This document shows positions 1-11,638 of a stretch of DNA of 64,000 bases, piece by piece. This DNA is from Rhyzopertha dominica (Eukaryota; Arthropoda; Insecta; Coleoptera; Bostrichidae). The DNA lies in NCBI GenBank assembly GCA_025024175.1, contig QCXZ01000041.1, positions 27,771,786-27,835,785 of the forward strand, in the 5' to 3' direction. The notes beneath the pieces were generated by a model, which worked only from the letters and a program-made list of their open reading frames with translations, ran no database searches and had not been told where the DNA came from. A program made the translations under genes and the position numbers. The stretch's first letter is position 1. Every line of letters begins with the position of its first letter.

Positions 1-884
1 AAAATAAAATCTAATGGATTTTCCGATAGTATTTTCTGTGCAGTAAATGGAGTATGGGAGTCATTTAAGCGATTCTCCCCTGATTTACAACAAAGTTTTA
101 AAAGCGCTAGCTTGTTACCGAGTCAGGTTGTAAAACGCACGAGGAATTCGAAAGTAGGTCCCGGCTGCATCGCAACCGATTCCCGCGTAAAACAAATTGG
201 GTTAGAGATAAATGGATCGCGAACCACAAAAGCAAAATACCCAGAAGGGATTTTAAATGATAGATATCTTGGTTCCTGCACCGGCGTATTGAAATTAATT
301 ATTGTACAGATACACATTGCTTGCAGTATATATATTTGGAGGGAACTTATACCTAAATGTGTACAGATTAGTTCTCTAAAGGTGGGAAAGTCTGTGAATA
401 TTATTTAGGTATGAGACTACCTAGCTTGTATGTCTCACATATACAGATTTACCTTATTCTAGATATTTTAAATGTGCATCCTTCCACCACCCTTTGAACG
501 CATTAAGACAGATTTTAAAAAATGCCTTTTTAAAGGTTATGGTTTTCTAAAAATTGAAGATGGCAAAGCTATTAGGCTTTCTAGAACACATGACTTTCCA
601 AAAGGCGGTCGAAGAGTATACATGACAACAATGCAACTCTTTACGCGCTGTCATAGGAACCCACAGACATAGTATCCTTTATCTAGACGGCTAAATCTTA
701 TAGCATGCACGAGAAAATTTTGTGACGGCCGGTAAGTCGCCTTGACAGCAAATTGTTATTATAACACATGTGCGACTTTTCCAGAACCTAATGGATTTAG
801 AAGCTGGCAACAATAAAACAAATTTGTAATGTTAATGTCTTATCTTTAAATGTTTTCCGTCAAATTCAAATATTGCTTGATTCG
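1..884. other. unassigned sequence
   Basis: No gene, RNA or repeat family could be recognised. Short open frames of 66-98 codons occur but show no known motif and no signal or membrane segment I trust. I cannot tell intron from intergenic DNA here. Confidence 0.5.
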
Positions 885-1148
885 TCACCACTCCCAGAGG
901 CCAGAGACGTATTTCGCTATTGTGCCGATGCTTTGGATGCCTGGTTGCCTGTTTGACGCCTTTGCCTTTGCGTAGTTTGGTTGCTGTTGAACCACAGACA
1001 TCTTACTCTTTCTTTCTTTTTTTTGCGTTGAACAGGCGTAACCATTGTTTACGTTTGGATTTTGAGAACGTAAGAACACGTTAAAGTCTTGAATACCGGT
1101 ATACGGGGCCAGATTGTTCGATATCTCGCAAATTACTTCCACATCCAA
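885..1148 (-). CDS. unassigned open frame, possible exon or old element ORF
   Basis: An 87-codon frame that is more GC-rich than its AT-rich surroundings. The encoded peptide is hydrophilic, with a Lys/Arg-rich centre (QKKERKSK) and a Gln/Asn-rich stretch, and matches no family I recognise. Its upstream end runs into the terminal inverted repeat of the element that starts at 1135, so the apparent start codon lies in transposon sequence and cannot be the native start. It could be the 3' part of an exon cut off by that insertion, a fragment of an older element, or chance. Confidence 0.15.
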   Translation of the reverse strand: MDVEVICEISNNLAPYTGIQDFNVFLRSQNPNVNNGYACSTQKKERKSKMSVVQQQPNYAKAKASNRQPGIQSIGTIAKYVSGLWEW

Positions 1149-1921
1149 CGGATGGGTATTGTATCGCGAAAAAAATTTTCAAAAATTTTTATTTGCTCAT
1201 TCGCTTTAAAATGGTCGAAAACGCAAAAAAAAAACAAAATTTGAGCAAAAAAATTCTTGTCTGTTTGTGGTATTGTTTGTGGACACGATAACTTTCGAAA
1301 GACTTAATATATGAACTTGAAATTTGGCAAGCGTATAAATCTCAACTACCCAAAGCGACCTATTGTTTGTGGCGTAAGTAGGATATCGGGAAGGGGGCGA
1401 AATTGGGGGGTAACTACCCTTTTGGCAAATTTTCATTTTTTTATATTTTTTTCGTTTTAGTATGTGATTAGTAGTATAACTACGAGTATTATTAGTTCTT
1501 ATAATTTTCGGTACAGCAAACTGTTTAGAAGATATTAGCAAAAAGCGCCACTTAAAGAAAACGGTTTTTCCTAAATATCTCCGAATATATTTAATATATT
1601 CAAAAAATGAAAATGCCATCAGATAGGAAATAAAATTTCTCACCAAAGTGTCTTAGAAAATTTATCCAAAATTTTGACATTTTCCAAATATTTCCAAAAA
1701 ACCTATTTTGGACCCTGCTCGGACGATTTTTTTAATTAATAATTTTCGAGTTATTTGGAAAAAAAACCATTTTAAATATGTATATATTTTTGCTAATATC
1801 ACGAGGACTGTTTGTCTTAGAAAAAATGTGTAGAGAGAAAAAATGCTCAAAACCTGATTACTAATCGTTTAGTATAAGAAATAAAAACGTAAATGTTATT
1901 TTGACAATTGGATGTGGAAGT
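1135..1921. mobile_element. unrecognised TIR element, copy 1
   Basis: A 787-bp element bounded by perfect 14-bp inverted repeats, ACTTCCACATCCAA, and flanked by the 3-bp direct repeat ATT (1132-1134 and 1922-1924). It is full of A/T runs and codes for nothing recognisable. It shares most of its length with the copies at 3620-10867 and 18167-19022 but lies in the opposite orientation. About 25 bp outside the 1921 end resemble the flank of the corresponding end of the other two copies, so the element may target a preferred sequence or extend past the repeat. Short TIRs with a 3-bp duplication fit a non-autonomous DNA transposon. The superfamily is not determined. Confidence 0.75.
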
Positions 1922-1924
1922 ATT

Positions 1925-3231
1925 GATTCAATTTCCAGCGGTTTTTATCCTGCTGCTGCGATAAATTGAATTCTGTTTGAGATAAATNCGCTATAAGTCA
2001 AGATTTTAATTTAACATATTTTAATATTTACAGTGAAAACGAGTAACGCATCAAGCTAACACATCCATNTGCGTGTAGGTTGTTATAAATCACAACTACG
2101 GTTGCGAGTTTGGGCAATAAAACTGCAACGCTCCTGCGGATTCAGTTTCAGAAACCTCATCTCGGCCGACTGCACTGACTGGCATGCTAGGATCACAAAA
2201 TGCGCGTGGCAACATTACACAGTTACATCGAAGTAAGCGCGCCAGGAAATACTGACATCACAGATTCAAACTGTAAATATAGTTAATTTCTCTAAGCATT
2301 AACTAAGTTCTTTGGGAAAAATAAAAAAAACACGGGTCTATTATTTTTTTCATGCAGATTAATATTCTGCAATCGGAGATACTGATGCCTGTACATTGTA
2401 ACTGCGAATACCTCCACTAAGGATGCCGAACAAAAGATTCGGAAGCGTCCCTGTTTTTGCAGACGAATTCAATCTTTAACGGATTGGCGATAGGTGGCGA
2501 TAGGTGGAGCATGATAAGTGTATAATCTAAGGAGAATGTCTCACATTTACCATTTTACTGGTTAATTGTTAGGTTTTATTTTCATGTCAATTTATAAAAC
2601 TACAAATACCAACCATTCAGTTTATCGCCATACGTATAAAATTAACGTATAATAACAATGCTTATAGTAATATAACAATTAAGAAGCTACGTACTACAGC
2701 ACATTTATTTGTTCGTCTGCTCTAAGCAACATTAAATTTCGCCAAATTGAATCTTAAACAACGAATTTAGCGAAACTGAAACTGCGATAAGCTCAAAAAC
2801 AAAGGTAAATGGAACTTGTAAGACAGTGCTGAATTAAAAAAATTCAGCACCTAACTTTAACCGCGTTGTAATTATTCAGAGCATATTGAAAGTTTATACT
2901 ACATATTCCTATTTCACGTCCTCCTATTGCATGATCATTGTTATGTGTTTTACTCTGAATAGGATGATAAAAAAGAGTAAAAAATTTAAAAATCTTACAC
3001 TTGTAAGTTGCTGCCATCTGCCGGTGACATTTGAAACCCCTATTATTCTCTTTATAAAGGACATTTTTGTAGCATGGCAGATGACAGAGATCGTTACTCT
3101 TTTAAGTTTGGAGTTATCCGTAGTAATGACGTTGCCATGATCTTATATTTATAATCTTTACTGGGCATGCGTCTAATATGTATTTATTTGTATTGTGTAT
3201 AATTTATTGTGTAGACGTGAACACATTTGTA
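1925..3231. other. unassigned sequence
   Basis: No gene or repeat recognised. Two ambiguous bases lie at 1988 and 2069. An 84-codon frame at 2886-3140 is rich in Met, Leu and Ile but resembles no known protein and is probably chance. Confidence 0.5.
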
Positions 3232-4285
3232 GCATTTAGTAGTGATGTTGATTTTATATCGATTTTTACAAAAATCGATTTTTAACGTTCAAAAATCGAT
3301 CTTTTTGAATCGATTTTGAATTGCTCGATTTTTGAAGAGATCGGAAAAGGTGTGCTCGAATCGAATCGAATTCAGTGATGACCAGATTTTGTTATAATAA
3401 ACTCACTGGTTACTGACTAAAATGCTGAAATTAAAATTTGCAAACGCGCAAGGTATGTTGCGAAACATAGAGTCAAAGGCCAAAGATACTTCAACAATTC
3501 CTTTGACCTATAATAGAGAGCGCTCGCCAACGCCTAAGGTAAAAGTTAAAAATTAATCAATTGAAAACGTGCATGGTCATCGTCCGCGTATATATAAAAC
3601 CATTGCAAATTGAATGAAAACTTCCACATCCAATTGTCAAAACGACATTACCTTTTTTATTTCTTATACCATACCGTTAGAACGCCATTAGTAATCAGGC
3701 TTTGAGCATTTTTTTCTCTCTACACATTTTTTTCTGAGACAAACAGTCCTGGTGATATTAGTAAAAATATATAAATTCTAAAATCGGTTTTGATCAAATA
3801 ACTCAAAAATTATTAGTTTAACAAAAAAATTACAAGAGTGCTTTCTGATCAGAAATTTGATTTTCTCTATAATTCCAAAATTTAAAAAAAAACCGTACAA
3901 GCACGGTCCAAAATAGGTTTTTTGGAAATATTTCGAAAATGTCAAAATTTTGAATAAATTTTTTTAAGACGCTTTTTGTGAGAAATTTTATTTTCTACCT
4001 GATGGTATTTTAATTTTTTTAATATATTAAATATATTCAGAGATATTTAGGAAAAACCGTTTTCTTTAAGTGACGCTTTTTTGCTAATAGGTATATTCCA
4101 AACAGTTTGCTGCACCGAAAATTTATAAGAGCGAATGTTACTCGCAGTTATCACATACTAAAACGAAAAAAAATAAAAATTTGCAAAAATGGTAATTACC
4201 CCCAATTTGCCAAATTTCAAATTCATATATTAAGCGTTTCGAAAGTTATCGTGTCCACAAACAAAACCACAGACAGACAGACAAG

Positions 4286-5285
4286 TGAAAAACATAGAAA
4301 AACTAATGCGGGAATATCCAATAAAAACTTACATTATCGCCGCCTTCATCCGTGGGTCATAACAATGCGGTCACTCCGGTGGACAGACAAGGCGGTTTCA
4401 CATATGCGCGGGAGATGCAAAAACAAAACATAAGTTACTCATCCGTTAAACTCAGATAGATACAGTTAAGACTCACAGAGGGGTTTTCACCCCAGGGCCT
4501 CATCCTTGTCCTGTCTATGGCTTCATCCCTGAGATTACATCATTAGTCAATGGTGGTTATGAATACCTTGTTAGTTTTCTCTCTTCAACAACTAGCTAGT
4601 GTCAACCTGAAATAGTAGAGGCTTCCCCGAACGCTCACCCTAAGGCCTATAGGGTCGCATTCCAATAGCCCGGATCGGGGGCACCTAATAAGGCTACCCT
4701 CTCCACCAGAACTATGTCATTCGAGATATCCTGCATTACCCCCCGGAATGCAAGTCCTCCACTCGAAGGAACCACGGCTGTTAACCGGGCACTCTGCGCT
4801 AGGGGTTTCAAACTGCCTGAGGCACATCATGGCCAAAGACCTTACTCTCTCTGCCTGAGGCACAACATGGCCAAAGACCTCGCTCTCACTGCCTGAGGCA
4901 CAACATGGCCAAAGACCTTACTCTCTCTGCCTGAGGCACAACATGGCCAAAGACCTCGCTCTCACTGCCTGAGGCACAACATGGCCAAAGACCTTACTCT
5001 CTCTGCCTGAGGCACAACATGGCCAAAGACCTCGCTCTCACTGAGCCAAAATCAAGAATATTTCTCTCTGTCAAAAATGACACATCCATACTCATTGCCT
5101 ACTTTTGCATCTCCTCGCGACGCTGATATTTCTCGCCAAAACAATTAATCGCATGCATACGCATTCGCTTCGATATTAGTATTTATCTTATTAACAGCGA
5201 TTCTAAACATAGCAAGAAATTAATAAACGTACAAAAACACCTTTTATTTTAATAACAACGCAGATACAAAAATAGACATTTAACA
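4286..5285. repeat. left 1000-bp LTR
   Basis: Starts TGAAAAACATAG and ends ACATTTAACA. It contains a block of six 38-bp tandem units at 4815-5042. Matches 9784-10783 almost perfectly. Confidence 0.8.
4815..5042. repeat. 38-bp minisatellite inside the left LTR (6 units)
   Basis: Exactly six 38-bp units share GCCTGAGGCACAACATGGCC. The unit ends alternate between TTACTCTCTCT and TCGCTCTCACT, so the higher-order period is 76 bp. The matching block in the right LTR is 10313-10540. Confidence 0.9.
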
Positions 5286-5322
5286 TTCGGCCAACCTAAC
5301 AGGGTCGTGTCCTCACGACATA

Positions 5323-5415
5323 ATTATTCGGTATCCCTACTTGATTTGGATAAATTAGTCAATGGTACTTCATCTGAGCCACTGTCCTCATCGATGGTAT
5401 CTGATGTAATAAATG
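5323..5415 (-). pseudogene. possible C-terminal coding remnant
   Basis: On the minus strand, just inside the left LTR, a short open stretch ends in an acidic/Ser-rich tail (DEDSGSDEVPLTNLSKSS) before a stop near 5323. It is preceded by an acceptor-like pyrimidine/AG sequence near 5415. It may be the last coding bit of an ORF lost from the retroelement interior, or a captured exon. Family unknown. Confidence 0.2.
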
Positions 5416-6277
5416 GATTTGATAATAATAAATAGATTTTATTAAAACAAGAGCAGATACTGAGAGTAATACATGATCAATAAAGGCAAAGTCTAGCAGA
5501 AGCTATTCTACTTAACCTTCGAAAAGAAACTTAAACTATGTTTATTATGGTATAATTTATGAATACCCCTATTGTTAATTGATTATACGTCTTACGCTTC
5601 AGTTATTATTATCAACAGGTGTCTTATCTCCTTAGGTTAGCCTTCATGTGTGGTCTTTGGGGATAGTAAGCTATTGCTTGAAACCTCATCGAGTCCGAAC
5701 GAACGAAGTAAGTCATGGTCATCATGAAATCTGACGATCGAAAAATAACTGTCTTAGTTTAAATTTAAATTTGTTAATATTTAGTTTTTTTTTTTTAAAC
5801 TCGCTCCGAAGGGTGAGCCTTACAGCTTTACAGCCTTACCGCCTTACAGCGTTGTATGTGAATACTTAGCTTTATTTCGTGTATCACGTGAGTGCGTAGT
5901 TGAATGAGGAGCAAGCTTAGACCTCAAGTTTTCACATGCATGAGAAGAAAACGGACGAAACAACTCAAATGAAGATTCTAGCGGGAATTCATGCGTAGGC
6001 CAGTTCTAGAGTTAATTCTGTAAAATACATGGTCCCTAAGCCAAAAACCAAGCGACAACGTGCATTCTGAACCGTCTAAACCCTGCTTCTATCAACAGAA
6101 TTCAAACAGGGGTAATATAAAAATTGCAATAATTAAAGAGGACGAGAACGAGTAAATCACATAATTGCCTTTTCAAATTAACGGTAAAAAATGTCTACAA
6201 GCATAAAAAAAAAACTCAAGGATAAAATGATTTTTATATTAACTTAGTTACATGCAGCTTAAACCAGATCTGAGTGT

Positions 6278-7010
6278 TTATAATGAGATCAAAGTATGAT
6301 CAACAAAATTTAATCTTGAGCAATCTATATAAATATTAAAAGACCGTATAAGAAATTTTATACTACCTTTATAATCAAAGACCATCAACTGCGACTTAGA
6401 CAAATTCAATTGAAGGCCATGTTCAGCAGACAATTTTCTTAATTTTTCAAGTTCTTCGTTCAGAATTTTGTCAGCCTTTGCGAAATCATGCTTATCGCAA
6501 CTAAAATACAATTGTGTATAGTCAGCGTAAATTATTACTTTACAATGTAGAACTAAGTTCACTATATCAGACGTACATATTATGAAAAGCAGAGATCCTA
6601 ATGTGGAGCCTTACAGAACACCAGATCTAACTGACAATTCAAAGGAGACACTATATTTATTTACCACTTGGGTTCTATCGCTCAAGTAAGATCTAATAAA
6701 CTGTACCGACAAACTGCTGAAACCGCAAGACTTTAGTTTGGCGCATAACATACCATGATTAATAGTATCGAACGCTTTTGAAAAATCGAGCATAACCAAA
6801 GCACTGACTAAACTCTTATCATAAGCTGAAATGAGATCATCCACGACTGAAGCTGGTGCAGTAGGAGTGCTTCGACCGCGCTTGAATCCGCACTGCGCAT
6901 CGGAATCATTTTCCAAGAAAAGACAGTCAAATATCTGTTCGTAGACTAGAGATTCAAACAGTTTTGAAGCTGCAGGTAAGATGCTAATCAAAGGTAAATC
7001 CGACTAGTTT
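6278..7010 (-). pseudogene. non-LTR reverse transcriptase, broken
   Basis: The frame encodes typical LINE RT blocks in order: PLISILPAASKLFESLVY, then QCGFKRGRST, then ALVMLDFSKAFDTINH, then a GVL-stop-GST block, then YADYTQLYFSC. In the family the last catalytic block is YADD. Here the second Asp is Tyr, so polymerase activity would be lost. In-frame stops interrupt the region just upstream of the ISILP block and between 6611 and 6562. The role in an intact element is target-primed reverse transcription. The closest families by eye are CR1/Jockey-type insect LINEs. Confidence 0.8.
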
Positions 7011-7655
7011 TCAGGGTTAAACTTTTTAAGTAGAGGTATTGCGATGACTTTCTTCCACATTGTAGGGAAATAAGCTTTTTCCATACAACAATAATTGAAG
7101 ACGTGTAATAGGTATAAATCAATAATGGAACTACATAAGTGCAACATTTTCAACGATATGTTGTTTGTGCCACAATTATCTTTTTTTTACGTTAAAGACT
7201 GCGGAATGTACCTCTTCTAAAGTAACCATTCTTAAAGAAAATTCTTGTAGGGATGGGAATCTAGCATTCTCACAATATTGCATTCTATGATTAGAGACGA
7301 GATCATTTTTTTTAACTGGAAAATATGTGCATTAATAGAATTACTATTAGACAGATTAGAAGGCAGTTTAGAACTGACTTTGTTAGTACCAACGTTTAAA
7401 TTGCACATAGCCGACCAAATAGTGTGTATATCTTAACTATAAGCAACTGAATCTATGTAACTACGTTTTTATATCCTAACAGAGTTCACAATCAAGTTTC
7501 CCAACCTCTTGTGTACAGCAAAATTTTCAAGAAGTTTACTTCGTTTGTATTTACGTAAGGATGCATCACGTTTACTCAAGAGACATTTGAGTTCAGGGCA
7601 ACACCACATTGCATTGGGCTTTGTTACTCTAGACGTTACCACCAGGGCATGCCGA

Positions 7656-8350
7656 TCAGAGAGAAATAATTAGGGTGTTGAAATTTTCAAGTTTCTTATC
7701 AATATTGGTCTCACGTATCACATCAGTCCATTCAATAGATTTCAAACTTTTTCGAAACTCACTGACATCAAAGCGTCTGAAAGATCTACACAGAAGTAAT
7801 ATATTTGGGCTCACATTTAATCTTAGGTGCACTAAATTCACAATAAACCAATCTGTGGTCAGAAATATCGTCACAGTTCTTCGAACCGTATCTTGTAACA
7901 TTCAGAAAATGGAATACGAATAAAGAATCAATCAGTAAGCTTGAGTTACCAGTCACTCTATTCGGTTCATCCAAGACTTACACCAAGTTGTATGCCTCCA
8001 AACATGCACACACAGGGTTAGAAATATTTAGTAAATTAATGTTGAAATCGCCTAGACAGACAAATTAATCATACATACCGCAAACAAAACCAAATGTATT
8101 ATCAAGGGTTTCAACAAAATTGCCCAAGTTGGAGTTAGGCGGACGATAGCATACGCCGAATGCATAATTTACAGTCCCTACGCGGATGCGAACTCTATTA
8201 ACGAGTTACAAAAAGTCGACTTGATATATGCCGCCACTTCGACCCTCAGCACGATGCGTATAACGAAGATTGTAACCAGGTATTGCTAAAATAGATAGAT
8301 CTACATTATTAGACAACCATGTCTCGCTAACCATAACAACAACATTAGTT
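7656..8350 (-). pseudogene. LINE AP-endonuclease-like domain, broken
   Basis: Minus-strand fragments in two frames carry hallmarks of the exonuclease-endonuclease-phosphatase fold of LINEs: an ETWL block near 8340-8310, a GGI block near 8240, a GDFNIN block near 8045, and a final SDHRLVYCEF block near 7850. The last contains the catalytic Asp-His pair. A frame change between 7974 and 7901 and several stops disable it. In a working element this domain nicks the target DNA. Confidence 0.7.
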
Positions 8351-8400
8351 TGCACTTTGAACTAAATTGATAAAGTCTTGAAAATGTGCTAAGAGCGATC

Positions 8401-9428
8401 TTACATTAAGATGTGCAACCTTTATAATAATTATAAGCTAAACTAATACACAATACAGGATATCCATTACCTCTAAATGAGAACAAATACAACCTGACTT
8501 AATTTAAACTAAATTGTATTGAAGTCTGTTTAATTGTTAAATTAAAGAAAAGCAAAATTAATACTTAACCACCGGCGGTAGCTTTTCCAGAAAAGCATTA
8601 CATTTTACGCTTGCAACAAATCTGCGCCACAAATAATAAAAAGATAACGTTGCCAATTAACTGCTACCGATAGGTACTGTTCTGTATATTGACTACATCG
8701 TCAACAGAATTTACAGAGTATTTACGACCATTTACTATTACTTTGACTTAACCCTGTTAAGTCCATACGTTACAAGCACCAAATTCAGAGCTACAGAGTT
8801 TTAGTAATTCTAGGCGCTTCCTCGTGAGATCTTATGATCTTATGGAAATATTGGTTCCTCACAACAACTTCTTGTAGCGAAATATGAGCTGCCTATCCTT
8901 CCTTGAGCAGAATCTGACGATTCTAGATCGATCTCTTCCAGTATTCACACTTACCATCCGATGAAAGTCATCTATGGCTTCCAAATAAAAATTTAAATCA
9001 CATAAACTGGGCACTTAAAACACAAATAACCGGAGAATCGCTGGATCACGTCTACTCGCTGTGCATTACCTTATCTTTAAATAAGAAATAGGAAATGTAC
9101 TTCGTTGATTCTCATCGCAAGATTTCAGAAAGGTCAACAGCGCTTCGGGGCTTGATAATTACACGATTGGGCAACTGCCTGTATAATGTTATCATAGGAT
9201 GTTATTAAACATCAAGAAATGAAAGAAAATGATGGTGATGATGATGATGATGATGTTGATGATGTTGATGATGGGTACCCATATTAGCATGAACATGAAG
9301 AATATGCAAAACATGTATGATAGAGGTATTAGATCTACCAATAATCACGCCGAAACAAAAGAGATCCTGTTAAGGTCAAGAACTTTGCTGAATAAACGTA
9401 TTTTGCACAAAAACTGTCAGCCGCCGCT
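8401..9428. other. interior of LTR element, unassigned
   Basis: Between the LINE fragment and the 110-bp tandem repeats I see no coding region. An ATG-type trinucleotide repeat lies at 9229-9273. Confidence 0.45.
9229..9273. repeat. imperfect (GAT/ATG)n microsatellite
   Basis: About 15 GAT triplets interrupted by GTT. The Met-rich open frame over it is a by-product of the repeat. Confidence 0.85.
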
Positions 9429-9430
9429 TA

Positions 9431-9772
9431 ACCACTAATTATAATTACGACAAACGATAACTTGTCATACCACTGCGCTGCGACAAAACGTGCTAAAAAT
9501 GTTGAATACGTTATTATTAATCTCATCGAATCAGTGAACCGATTGTTTGATCACCAATTATAATTACGACAAACTATAATTTGTCAAACCACTGCGCTGC
9601 GATAAAACGTGCTTAAACTTTTTGAATTCATCTCACCGAATCTGTGAACCGATTGTTTGACAACCAATTATAATTACGACAAACTATAATTTGTCAAACC
9701 ACTGCGCTGCGATAAAACGTGCTTAAACTTTTTGAATTCATTTCACCGAATCTGTGAACCGATTGTTTGACC
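9431..9772. repeat. three ~110-bp tandem units beside the right LTR
   Basis: Units start at about 9431, 9553 and 9663. The first is about 122 bp and diverged. The second and third are about 110 bp and nearly identical. Each of the latter contains the dyad GACAAA-CTATAA-TTTGTC and the block CACTGCGCTGCG. They end 11 bp before the LTR, in the zone where a primer site or polypurine tract would lie. Confidence 0.85.
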
Positions 9773-9783
9773 CCACACCTGAA

Positions 9784-10783
9784 TGAAAAACATAGAAAAA
9801 CTAATGCGGGAATATCCAATAAAAACTTACATTATCGCCGCCTTCATCCGTGGGTCATAACAATGCGGTCACTCCGGTGGACAGACAAGGCGGTTTCACA
9901 TATGCGCGGGAGATGCAAAAACAAAACATAAGTTACTCATCCGTTAAACTCAGATAGATACAGTTAAGACTCACAGAGGGGTTTTCACCCCAGGGCCTCA
10001 TCCTTGTCCTGTCTATGGCTTCATCCCTGAGATTACATCATTAGTCAATGGTGGTTATGAATACCTTGTTAGTTTTCTCTCTTCAACAACTAGCTAGTGT
10101 CAACCTGAAATAGTAGAGGCTTCCCCGAACGCTCACCCTAAGGCCTATAGGGTCGCATTCCAATAGCCCGGATCGGGGGCACCTAATAAGGCTACCCTCT
10201 CCACCAGAACTATGTCATTCGAGATATCCTGCATTACCCCCCGGAATGCAAGTCCTCCACTCGAAGGAACCACGGCTGTTAACCGGGCACTCTGCGCTAG
10301 GGGTTTCAAACTGCCTGAGGCACATCATGGCCAAAGACCTTACTCTCTCTGCCTGAGGCACAACATGGCCAAAGACCTCGCTCTCACTGCCTGAGGCACA
10401 ACATGGCCAAAGACCTTACTCTCTCTGCCTGAGGCACAACATGGCCAAAGACCTCGCTCTCACTGCCTGAGGCACAACATGGCCAAAGACCTTACTCTCT
10501 CTGCCTGAGGCACAACATGGCCAAAGACCTCGCTCTCACTGAGCCAAAATCAAGAATATTTCTCTCTGTCAAAAATGACACATCCATACTCATTGCCTAC
10601 TTTTGCATCTCCTCGCGACGCTGATATTTCTCGCCAAAACAATTAATCGCATGCATACGCATTCGTTTCGATATTAGTATTTATCTTATTAACAGCGATT
10701 CTAAACATAGCAAGAAATTAATAAACGTACAAAAACACCTTTTATTTTAATAACAACGCAGATACAAAAATAGACATTTAACA
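9784..10783. repeat. right 1000-bp LTR
   Basis: Same length and nearly the same sequence as 4286-5285, including the six-unit minisatellite at 10313-10540. It is followed directly by the CAAG target duplication. Confidence 0.8.
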
Positions 10784-11173
10784 CAAGAAATTTTTTGCTC
10801 AATTTTTTTACCATTTTAAAGCGAATGAGCAAATAAAAATTTTGGAAAATCCTTTGGATGTGGAAGTAAAATGTAGTTATATTAATGTACTTTTCTTTTA
10901 TTCATATGTTAATAGTTAGCAGTATGAAATATTTACGGTCTCATTTAGTACAGCCCATTTTTGGTTTTTTGAAATCGATTTTTTTTTAAATCGATCTTCT
11001 AAGGACGATTTTTTGCATGAATCGATATTAACTATTTCGATTTTCGATTCATGCAAAAATCGATTTTTATGGTTAGTTGCAGCATCACTAGCATTTAGTG
11101 TTATTATCTGTTCAATGAGTATAATTATTATGTTGTTAGTCTAAGGAAAACTTGAGTGCAATTTAATTCGTTG

Positions 11174-11214
11174 GGTGGTGCCTGTCTTCCATTGCTCGGA
11201 AGACAGGTACCACC
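11174..11214. repeat. short hairpin, 17-bp arms
   Basis: GGTGGTGCCTGTCTTCC at 11174-11190 pairs with 11198-11214 with one mismatch that can wobble. The loop is 7 nt. Function unknown. Confidence 0.75.
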
Positions 11215-11465
11215 TACCTGTTTCCTTTTGTGTAAGCAAACAAATAAATATATATATTTTTGTAATAAAGTTAGATATTTATTTGTACTTTCACTAAAAA
11301 TTAAATCCATGAATTCAAGCTTACGAAGTAGCCGGTATACATTAGCTCTACAAAAAGTTTTCGCAATATTGTTAAAATCTAAATACAGTGAATGTTATTT
11401 TCTAGTTCTAAGGAGTTTAAAAAAAGATAAAATACGATTACAACAATAAAATAAGCACGACGGAA

Positions 11466-11638
11466 AAGCATGATTGTGCTGAAGTGTCACTGACGATAAA
11501 AGACAATTGACAACAGCATTCTGAATCCGAAACGACAGATGACAATCGAATGTTGAATGACAGATTCATAATGCTTTTGTCATTTGTCATTTGTCTTTCA
11601 TTGCCACTGAAACTTTAGCCTTTCGCACGATCATGCTT
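11466..11638. repeat. fold-back repeat (MITE-like)
   Basis: The two ends are imperfect inverted copies beginning AAGCATGATTGTGC (left) and, on the other strand, AAGCATGATCGTGC (right). Similarity runs inward for about 60 bp per arm, including AAAGACAA-TGACAA blocks and GCATT-TGAATC. A clear target duplication was not found. Confidence 0.55.

Larger units (their letters stand above)
5785..8400 (-). mobile_element. decayed non-LTR retrotransposon (CR1/Jockey-like) inside the LTR element
   Basis: On the minus strand the order is endonuclease (about 8350-7656), reverse transcriptase (about 7000-6278), 3' untranslated region and a poly(A) tail, seen as a T run at 5785-5796. This is the usual layout of the ORF2 region of an APE-type LINE. 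ORF1 and the 5' end were not found. Stops, a frame change and a mutated catalytic motif show it is dead. The end near 8400 is approximate. Confidence 0.7.
4286..10783. mobile_element. non-autonomous LTR retroelement with 1-kb LTRs
   Basis: Two directly repeated 1000-bp LTRs (4286-5285 and 9784-10783), each starting TG and ending CA, enclose 4.5 kb. The whole is flanked by a 4-bp duplication, CAAG (4282-4285 and 10784-10787). By eye the LTRs differ at one base (a C/T difference near 5170 and 10666), so the insertion is young. No gag, protease, RT, RNase H or integrase of LTR type is present inside. The interior holds a decayed non-LTR element on the minus strand, a tandem repeat and unassigned DNA. 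I could not identify a primer binding site or polypurine tract with confidence, so orientation is unknown. Best described as a large retrotransposon derivative dependent on proteins from elsewhere. Confidence 0.75.
3620..10867. mobile_element. unrecognised TIR element, copy 2, split by an LTR element
   Basis: The left part is 3620-4285 and the right part 10784-10867. The outer ends carry the same ACTTCCACATCC inverted repeat as copies 1 and 3 and are flanked by AAA on both sides (3617-3619 and 10868-10870). Removing the LTR element and one CAAG duplication leaves about 746 bp collinear with the other copies, in the same orientation as copy 3. The flanking triplet differs from that of copies 1 and 3, and it differs on both sides together, which supports a true 3-bp target duplication. 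No coding capacity. Confidence 0.8.
3240..11090. mobile_element. hAT-like non-autonomous element 1, outer shell of a nest
   Basis: The ends read TAGTGATGTTG (left) and, on the other strand, TAGTGATGCTG (right). They are flanked by a perfect 8-bp target duplication, GCATTTAG (3232-3239 and 11091-11098). Both subterminal regions carry several copies of a palindrome around AAAATCGATTTT (3250-3330 and 10970-11070), like the subterminal repeats bound by hAT transposases. Eight-bp duplications and YAGTGATG-type ends are typical of hAT. Without the nested insertions the element is only about 600 bp (3240-3619 and 10871-11090) and has no transposase. It is therefore a MITE-sized derivative later invaded by other elements. 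Confidence 0.75.

Noticed and set aside
4815..5042. Possible CRISPR-like array (regular 38-bp units)
   Set aside because: Units are contiguous with no unique spacers, lie inside an LTR, and the host is a eukaryote.
9229..9438. Met-rich 69-codon frame
   Set aside because: Starts in a GAT/ATG microsatellite inside a retroelement.
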